This document shows positions 57,256 through 64,000 of a DNA stretch of 64,000 nucleotides, in pieces. Made by a program: the position numbers and the translations under genes. The stretch comes from Crossaster papposus (Eukaryota > Echinodermata > Asteroidea > Velatida > Solasteridae). The notes beneath the pieces are model-generated. The model saw nothing but the letters and a program-made list of their open reading frames with translations, was not told the DNA's origin and made no database searches. Location: contig JBAIAA010000523.1 of NCBI GenBank assembly GCA_037893245.1, positions 124,001-188,000 of the forward strand. Reading direction: 5' to 3'. Every line of letters begins with the position of its first letter. Within the stretch, counting starts at the first letter, position 1.

Positions 57256-58050
57256 AAAAAATTGACTTTCGTTCATGACTGTTATTACAAGAATAAAATT
57301 GCAGTAATTATTGAATGTGCTATATTATAAATGCTGGCGTTTTAAATTGTGAAATGAAAAACAATATTGGTCCATACATACATAAAGTTACTTCTAACTA
57401 AAAAAGACCGGTTGAATTTCGTGTTGGGATTATTTTGACCAGGCCTAGGCGCAGTATTGTTTTTGTTCATGAATCTTGATAGGTTCAGGCCGGCGTAGAT
57501 AGCACGGTCTTGCTCATGTGTTTAATCATCCTTTTAGAAGTCTGGAAATTCCATTTGAAGCAGCAAAATTGCCCCAAATCTAAAGACAGGGGCTTTCAAA
57601 CCCGATTAGGTTAATTTTAGCTCTGTGAATGCTGTACGTGTACATTCCAAATTCTCTATTTGCCTGGTCAAATATTGTGAATTGCACCTAAAATCAGCAT
57701 TCAGTACATGTTCTTATTCAGCTCTGCTGAATAAGAATTGATTGCAGCCATCTCATTTCATGCACTGAACCGACCAATAATAGTGGTGTCGCCACTTGTG
57801 CGCACCATTTACTAATGGATGCATCCAAAAAGGAAACATTTCACAGGGAATTTAGTGTCATAAACTAGTTCGTGCGAGGATTATTTTGACAATGACAGGC
57901 CAGACACCTCATTTTTTTCAGGAATTCGAAAAACGGATGATGGATAAACACGTCACGAGCAAGGCCAGAAATATCTGTCAGCGACCGGCTTGCACAGATG
58001 GCAGTCCGAACCCGGGCTGGCATCTGTTTATTCAATTTGACTTCCTGAAA
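57256..58050. other. No gene recognised; hairpin at 57711-57737, MITE fragment at 57865
   Basis: Non-coding. TTCTTATTCAGC is mirrored around a 3-nt loop at 57711-57737. From about 57865 to 58010, GGATGATGGATAAACACGTC and GAGCAAGGCCAGAAATATCT belong to the piggyBac-like MITE family (partial copy, terminal TTAA not seen). Confidence 0.55.
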
Positions 58051-58059
58051 AAGAATTGA

Positions 58060-58300
58060 TTACAAAGTAAATAAAGAAATTGGCAAGGCAGGACTCAGAC
58101 CGGCGCTCTGCCAACTGACCTTTGTTGGCAGTCTTCCAAATTATCACTGACACTTGTCGTAAACACCTGAATGATGTGTGTCGCGACGTTGTGAAGATCA
58201 CTCAATTGGGAGACCGCCAGTCGGGTATTTTGGAGGTTGCAGGTTCGAGTCCCGCCTTGCTGATTTCTTTGTTCACTTTGAAATTTATGCAAATTTACCT
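58060..58300. mobile_element. Two tRNA-like SINE halves in inverted orientation
   Basis: Minus strand from about 58130 reads GGTCAGTTGGCAGAGCGCCG, GTCTGAGTCCTGCC, AATTTCTTTATTTACTTTG. Plus strand 58197-58295 reads GATCACTCAATTGGGAGACC, GGTTCGAGTCCCGCC, GATTTCTTTGTTCACTTTG. Both have tRNA-like anticodon-side and B-box regions and the same 3' extension, hence SINEs rather than tRNA genes. Confidence 0.7.
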
Positions 58301-59943
58301 AGACAGTTTGCCTTGTGTATCTTTAAGAATGGGTACGATTTTCAGCAATAATTTGGGTGGTTACCTCCACATGGTGTTCCCCAACTTTCACCTACCGTAG
58401 CTATGATGTAAACCAAAATTGTGGGATTTGTTCTCACTAAATCATGCCCCATATACTGTAACGAAATATAAATACAACAAAAAATATTCGATTACAAGAC
58501 TACCTTTGAAACGAAAACATTCAAATTCAAAATTTTACAGTTAACTTAATGATTTTAATATAAATTATATTTGTTCTTTGAACAGGAAGAAACTTATAAC
58601 TTCAATTAAATACACCACTTTAGGAATACACAATCTGGGATAAGAAAACCAATCTTTTTTGTTTATGTCACGTCGGGTAATATCTGGAAATTTGAATTGA
58701 AGACTGTCTGGAAAAAAAATTCGTTGGCCCTATTATCTACATCAGCGGAACTGTTTTGAATACTTGCAATTTGTACAGGAATGCTATAATTTCATAATTG
58801 TTGTTGTTGGATTTGCACATACATCTTTCGTTTCTTAAAGCATGCACCAACCACCCTTGTCAAGGAACCAGAACATTGTGTTAGGTCGGAGTCACACTAT
58901 ACATGTATAAGCCCCTTTCACATTACATTACAGCATCTTAACACAGGTTGAACTTCCGTCCTGGGTTGATTTTTTTCTTTTCAACCCCAAGCTCAACCCT
59001 GAATCGTTTCACACAATTTGAACTCTAGAATAGGGTTAAGTTCAACCACAACCAGGGTTGGAAGTTATGAAATGTTAAAGTTAAAGAAATGTACACACAA
59101 TGGTAAACCAAAGGCAAAGGTAAATTGTAATATACATTTCCTTTTGCATATTTTTTAGAAATGGATGAATTTGGGAGTTGGTATTTTATGGAAAATATTG
59201 TTACACTGACCTGCTTAAAGTTTTGTGTTCATAGATGCTGGAAAAAATTAGAAAGAAATGCTGTTCTTGTAGTCTGGTTCATCCTGACCCTACTTGACAA
59301 AACAGCAGGTAAAATAACCAGACTAGCTGGCTTGTACCCTTTTACAAATCTCTAACTAATTGCCAAGGAAATGTGGATTAATTCAATTTGGTAAATTGCG
59401 GGCAGTATTTCCATCGTTGAGACTATTACCCACTTACAATGTACAGTCAGTCAAGTGATGAATTGCATACTACATGTAATTGTTGGTGTTTGCAATTGTA
59501 CATGTAGACTTCACACAAGGTTTAGAATTTGCAAGTTCTTAGTACAAGTTAACCTTTCAATTTTAGTATACATGTGCTTTGATCATTTAGGGTGAAAATG
59601 AACCAAAAAAAATTGTTCTTGCCTCGGGAGAAAAATTACCAAAATTGTTATCCAAATGAAATGATTTTAGACAAATGAGATCACAGTGACTGGACTGAAA
59701 TAACTTGAGATCTAACGCTCCAAACGGAAGGATGTTTTAGCAGCATACCCACAGAGTCATAATTACCGTGACTTTGCAAGCAGAATTTAAAATGGCACAA
59801 TCTTTCTGTGGATACCACGGACAGTTTAAATGGATAGTTAATGGAGTCGTTAACTTTACATGTAATAACCATAATAACAGAAATACAGAAAGACAAGAGG
59901 AAAAAAACGTTTCTGCATGCACAATGCTCACTTACTCTACTAC
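58301..59943. other. No gene recognised
   Basis: AT-rich spacer between the legumain and DAAM 3' ends. A patch at 58915-59065 has repeated GGGTTGA/TCAACCC words that could be a degraded MITE. Confidence 0.45.
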
Positions 59944-60422
59944 CAGAGCTGTAATGAGTCGTGTCAATGACTCAACTCGAGTCCAACTCGAATCACAATT
60001 TTTTGCAATTCGACTCTAGTGTAGGACTAACACTCGAGTCAAAAAAATAAAATCTTTGTGGATAAATTTTCGCCATGTTTTTCCGGTCAAAATTTTATGT
60101 TCACGTCACTTGGCTAATGCAGTATGCTACAGCAGCCGCTTATTGTGTACAAATATATACACCATGTCACGGACTCCCACCTTGAAGTTCTGTAGCGCAC
60201 AAAATACTACCCCAAAAATGGACCGAAAACGTTTTTTTCCAATTTGTGGTTTTATCATTGGCGTTTGACGATTTCCTATGAACAATGCCAACAAGTGACT
60301 TTCCTGTGCTTATTTATTATATAGTGTTGAAATATCCGCGACTCAAATTGACTCAAGCTAAATAATTGACTTGACACCATGACCAAATGACTCGACTCGA
60401 GTCAGTGACTCGTACAACTCTG
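59944..60422. mobile_element. hAT-like MITE rich in GACTCGAGTC
   Basis: CAGAGCTGTAATGAGTCGTG and, inverted from the right, CAGAGTTGTACGAGTCACTG end the element, with many GACTCGAGTC/ATGACTC palindromic words inside both ends. No duplication visible. Confidence 0.75.
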
Positions 60423-62432
60423 CCTAAAACACCAACCACCATGTACATTCACTACATGTATACCAAGAGGAAGCCATCTTTAACATACACCATTTAGGTA
60501 TATATCACTGTTATTATATGGATCGGTCTTCCGACTGATTGGGCCACGGGATTGCAACTGACCGGGCCACAGGGCAGCAACCGATCGTGTTACCTTCAGA
60601 TTAATATTAATCTGTACAGCATTGCAGGCATGTCTACTTCGTTGTTTTATGCAAACCCTCCTCTTTCAAAAGAATTCCAAAAATAAAAAAGAGCACGAAG
60701 TCCAATTCAGTAGAAATTGCTTCTGATAAGAAATTTGTTTTGGTACAATTTGGCATAAACTTTTTCATGTTTATGCACACACAAGAAAAAGTCCACATAA
60801 AAAAAGGGAACTTTGCATTGCATTAAAATTACAACATTCAGCATTTTTTTTAAAAGGTAATTTACAGGATCGTATAATTTACAAGGTCACATCCCGAAGA
60901 GTGAAACACTCGCGATCTTTAACATGCGCATCATACATTGTATCACGTGCAAAAGGCGTATATTAGTGTATGGAATCAGAGACGAAAGTGACAAACTGAT
61001 CAAAAGGCGGGTGAATTTCTGCAGACGAATGCATGCTTGCTCTAAAAATTCCACTGTTTTCTTCTTGTTTTATTCACTTGAAAATTAACTTACGCTTCTC
61101 AAAATATAACCCTGTTGTTTTTTCTTCTAAACCTATGGCAAGCCAAGAAAAAAAAAATGTACTTACTGAAAAAAAAAAATGTACTTACTGAAGAAAAAAA
61201 AATCCATGAAAAAAATCAGAGATTATTAGTAGTGATGGCCTTAAAAGCTTTTAAAGCAAAAAAGTTTGCAACATGTCTGTGTTGTTGTTGCTGTTGTTTT
61301 ATACAGAAAAGTGTGGTTCCCACTGAGCTTTTACTTACAAGTTTTATAAACGAAATCAAAAATATATGTACAGTACAGTTCTTTTTTTACAAAACAAATG
61401 GCCAGCAATTTACTTGGAGTTGGTAAAAAAAAAAAATGTAAAGGGGACAACCACCTCCAAAACATAAAAGGAAGAATGTTATTTTTGTTGAATATGCAGA
61501 GTTGGTTTTGGCCACTGTACAGGTAACAGTGACTGGAATCTCATTTCCAGTCCTTATTTTCTTAAAGTTTTACAACTTTTATTAATTTGTTCCCTCTCCT
61601 CCCCTCACATACATGTAGTTGTCAGGCGTCAAAGAGTACACTTTTGGAGCATGCATCATTCCATCTCTTGTTGTCAAACCTCTAGTAGGGAAATAGCCCT
61701 ATGTATTGATGCCGCGCATGCAGTTTACAGCAGTGCATCACGGGGCAAAGCAAGGGTTACCACTGCGGTTCGTATTTGAATTTTACGTACAAAGGCTTTT
61801 CCATGCTCATTTTGCGACCCTGTGGGTCCCGAGGAAAATTTTCTGAACAGTAATCGTCTTTTTTTGTCTCCGACACATTATTATTCACGACTGACAGGGA
61901 ACCTGCACCTTTTACGGTCTTTTAGTCAAAACCTGATCGTACTTCGGCATTTTGTGCATAAAAGAATGACAAGCGTAGAGCAGCAAGCCCCACTGCAAAC
62001 TGCAATGTCATGTGATGAACATTAGGTGACAGAATCAATACATAGAGCCATTGAATAACTTAACCCCCACGCATGCTGTCTTCTTGGCACGACGATCAGA
62101 GCCGAGTCGGTGTGAACCTGTGCACTTTTTTAAACATCACTGCAGAAGATGTTTTCCTGGTCCTTACTGGTATGCAAAGTCCTGTCTTTGTTTGCACCAT
62201 TTGAAAGCACTGTTGGTTCCCGACTTTTTTGTTCCGCTCTTGATTTTGTCGTCCCGGTCCAGACATTTCCTGGGAGTTATTGCTTCATTGCACATGCTGC
62301 ATTATTGAAAAGCAATCTCCGATGACCGCCAGGGAAGTTACATCTGCTGTGTTTTTGTCAACCCCTCCCAAGTGGAGAGAGCTCAGCTTTGCACAGTTAC
62401 TTCAGCAGCAGCAGCAGCAGCAGCAGAAGACA
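60423..62432 (-). other. DAAM 3' UTR and spacer; no other gene recognised
   Basis: Sequence downstream of the DAAM stop on the minus strand. Minus-strand AATAAA signals (TTTATT) occur, for example near 61067 and 61577; which is used is unknown. A-rich tandem AAAATGTACTTACTG lies at 61146-61190. Confidence 0.4.
62403..62426 (-). repeat. (CTG)8 in the DAAM 3' UTR
   Basis: Eight CAG on the plus strand, i.e. CTG in the formin transcript, starting 6 bases after the stop codon. Confidence 0.9.
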
Positions 62433-62714
62433 CTATATGGCCGTCATCTTTGACGAGGGCGACGTCGGCTTGGGTTTGCCTACACGTTCCCGGCTGACCT
62501 CCGCCATCTTAGGGCGACCGTTGCCGTTGGACGCAGTCGTCTGCGCCGGCTGGGTCTGCCGCTTGCGGTTGCGCTTCATTTTGGCCACGTCCTCGCCGAA
62601 CATGTCCCCTGTCCTCAGGGCCGAGATCAGGTCGTCAAATTCACCCTCGCCACCCTGCGTCCGTCCGTTCTGCTCCTGTTTGCTGGCTTTCCGCTTTTTG
62701 TCCCGTGCTACCCT
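62433..62714 (-). CDS. DAAM: DAAM-family formin, last coding exon (93 aa, partial gene)
   Basis: After an acceptor (GGTTGACAG) the minus strand encodes RVARDKKRKASKQEQ, then EFDDLISALRTGDMFGEDVA and KMKRNRKR, then a Ser/Pro-rich tail with VSRERVGKPK and stop TAG at 62433-62435. FDDLxSALRxGxxF-D--K-KRNRKR is the C-terminal diaphanous-autoregulatory-type segment of DAAM1/2, formins that nucleate actin under Dishevelled/Rho control; SRER-K also matches the DAAM end. The segment binds the N-terminal inhibitory domain in that family. Other exons lie beyond the right edge. Codon use is GC-rich. The plus-strand frame 62389-62841 is its antisense shadow. Confidence 0.87.
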   Translation of the reverse strand, partial: RVARDKKRKASKQEQNGRTQGGEGEFDDLISALRTGDMFGEDVAKMKRNRKRQTQPAQTTASNGNGRPKMAEVSRERVGKPKPTSPSSKMTAI

Positions 62715-62769
62715 CTGTCAACCGTATAGGAAAAAAACGAAAAATAATAGCATTACAGAATGCCAAGCT

Positions 62770-63065
62770 TATAACCCTAACCCTTCTCAATTATCTAAAA
62801 TGCCAGTTGATTTTGGAGGATGCAATTGGTCCAGGTCGTAAGCCTTGTTTGGCCATGCATAATGCAACCCAGCATTATGCTTGATATCATCCCCACTATT
62901 TCTGAATGTCATCGGTACCGACTCAACCCATAGTAGTAATAGGAGGATTTTTGAGGATTGAGGCAATGCTCGCAAGAAATAACAGATGATTTTCTTAAGA
63001 TTGAGAATGAATCCAATTTTGGCCAGGTTGCAATTGGAGGATTTTGCAGGATTGAGGATGGTTCC
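62770..63065. repeat. TCCTGCAAAATCC-family repeat, inverted copy
   Basis: AACCCTAACCC start, GGAGGATTTTGCAGGATTGA at 63035-63054 and AGGAGGATTTTTGAGGATTG are complements of the 44984-45560 type. Probably in the last DAAM intron. Confidence 0.6.
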
Positions 63066-63098
63066 TAGCCAAAAGGGCAAGTTTCATATATGGGTCTT

Positions 63099-64000
63099 TC
63101 CATAAATAAGGGGGCCAAAGCAGGACATGGTGTTATTTCTCAAAATGTAATTTACTTTCTATATTCTTTGCATGTTCGTATGGTGGGGATAGCTCATACG
63201 TTTAATGTATAACTTCAATTTCTTGAATCAGATGTTTTGTTTTCATATACGATCCAAAACTATCCATCACACTGTAACAGAGACACCGGTGTCTCAGTTA
63301 CAGTGTGAAGTGTGAAACTTGTGACTTGTTTTGCCATAAATTAGTAGGTTTTCATTGAAAATTTTAATTTCAAAGTGTAATATGTAAACATCATTGGTAT
63401 ACTGTAATTCAGCTATTTTCAATGAAAACCTTCAAACGTTGGCCAAGCAGTAAAGGCCGACAGTTTTACGCGTAACCGTGACACTGGTGTCTTTGTTACA
63501 TACATGTACATGTATGTAGCATGTATTACTATGCACTTTGCTAGATTCAGACATTTATGATGCATAATAAGAGAGACAGGACTTTTTGAGTCACGGTGTA
63601 ACAAAGACACCATGGTGTCACGGTTACGTGTAAAACTGTCGGCCTTTACTGCTTGGCCAACGTTTGAAGGTTTTCATTGAAAATAGCTGAATTACAGTAT
63701 ACCAATGATGTTTACATATTACCCTTTGAAATTTAAATTTTCAATGAAAACCTACTAATTTATGGCAAAACAAGTCACAAGTTTCACACTTCACACTGTA
63801 ACTGAGACACCGGTGTCTCCGTTACAGTGTGATCGATAGTTTTGGATCGTATATGAAAACAAAACATCTGATTCAAGAAATTGAAGTTATACATTAAACG
63901 TATGAGCTATTCCCACCATACGAACATGCAAAGAATATAGAAAGTAAATTACATTTTGAGAAATAACACCATGTCCTGCTTTGGCCCCCTTATTTATGGA
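63099..64000. repeat. 0.9-kb palindrome reaching the window edge
   Basis: 63099-63499 is the reverse complement of 63598-64000 at about 95% or more by eye, with a 98-bp spacer. The outer end is TCCATAAATAAGGGGGCC. Inside each arm is a near-perfect 36-bp palindrome around GAGACACCGGTGTCTC and another around GACACYRGTGTC. No gene is encoded. It may be a complete foldback element if it ends at 64000. Confidence 0.88.

Noticed and set aside
61115-61426. 103-codon Lys-rich frame
   Set aside because: Produced by A-runs and a short tandem repeat; no supporting features.
62389-62841. Plus-strand 150-codon frame
   Set aside because: It is antisense to the DAAM C-terminal exon and inherits its GC-rich codons.

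Overview
This window reads as animal nuclear DNA. It has AT-rich, repeat-dense sequence, long introns with canonical GT-AG sites, tRNA-derived SINEs, many families of non-LTR retrotransposon, DIRS and BEL/Pao remnants, and DNA-transposon MITEs. The TACATGTACATGTA-type microsatellites and the repeat mix suggest a marine invertebrate deuterostome. An echinoderm or other ambulacrarian is my best guess, but that is inference.

Host genes. (1) 1143-2413 (+): two phase-compatible candidate exons of an unrecognised gene, proline- and histidine-rich. (2) 30304-32164 (-): an SGNH/GDSL-type hydrolase gene rebuilt from an 8-nt coding first exon and one large exon. (3) 33312-55507 (+): a complete 12-coding-exon legumain gene (431 aa) whose exon phases all join. 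(4) 62433-62714 (-): the last coding exon of a DAAM-family formin, recognised from its DAD-like C-terminus; the rest of the gene lies beyond the right edge.

Mobile DNA fills most of the rest. 1-612 is a LINE reverse-transcriptase relic. 4734-6110 is a BEL/Pao pol relic. 6782-8740 is a 5'-truncated DIRS element with a terminal hairpin. 10320-13583 is a LINE interrupted by an L2 3' end and a SINE. 13810-18425 is an apparently intact two-gene PIF/Harbinger-ISL2EU-like transposon: a spliced DDE transposase and a spliced MADF/Myb-like protein, transcribed convergently between near-perfect terminal inverted repeats. 19700-20373 is a 139-bp tandem array forming a LINE-type 3' tail. 21712-26397 is a 4.7-kb palindrome with LINE sequence at its centre, recurring TTGAGTGCAA motifs and a foldback hairpin present in one arm only. 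The legumain introns carry nested MITEs (piggyBac-like, hAT-like, Harbinger-like), L2 and other LINE copies and SINEs. The window ends inside a second large palindrome (63099-64000).

The legumain and SGNH genes lie head-to-head about 1.1 kb apart, measured between coding starts. Legumain and the DAAM formin converge tail-to-tail. Four CACGTG E-boxes sit at 30008-30041. No CRISPR array, rRNA gene or convincing functional tRNA gene was seen.
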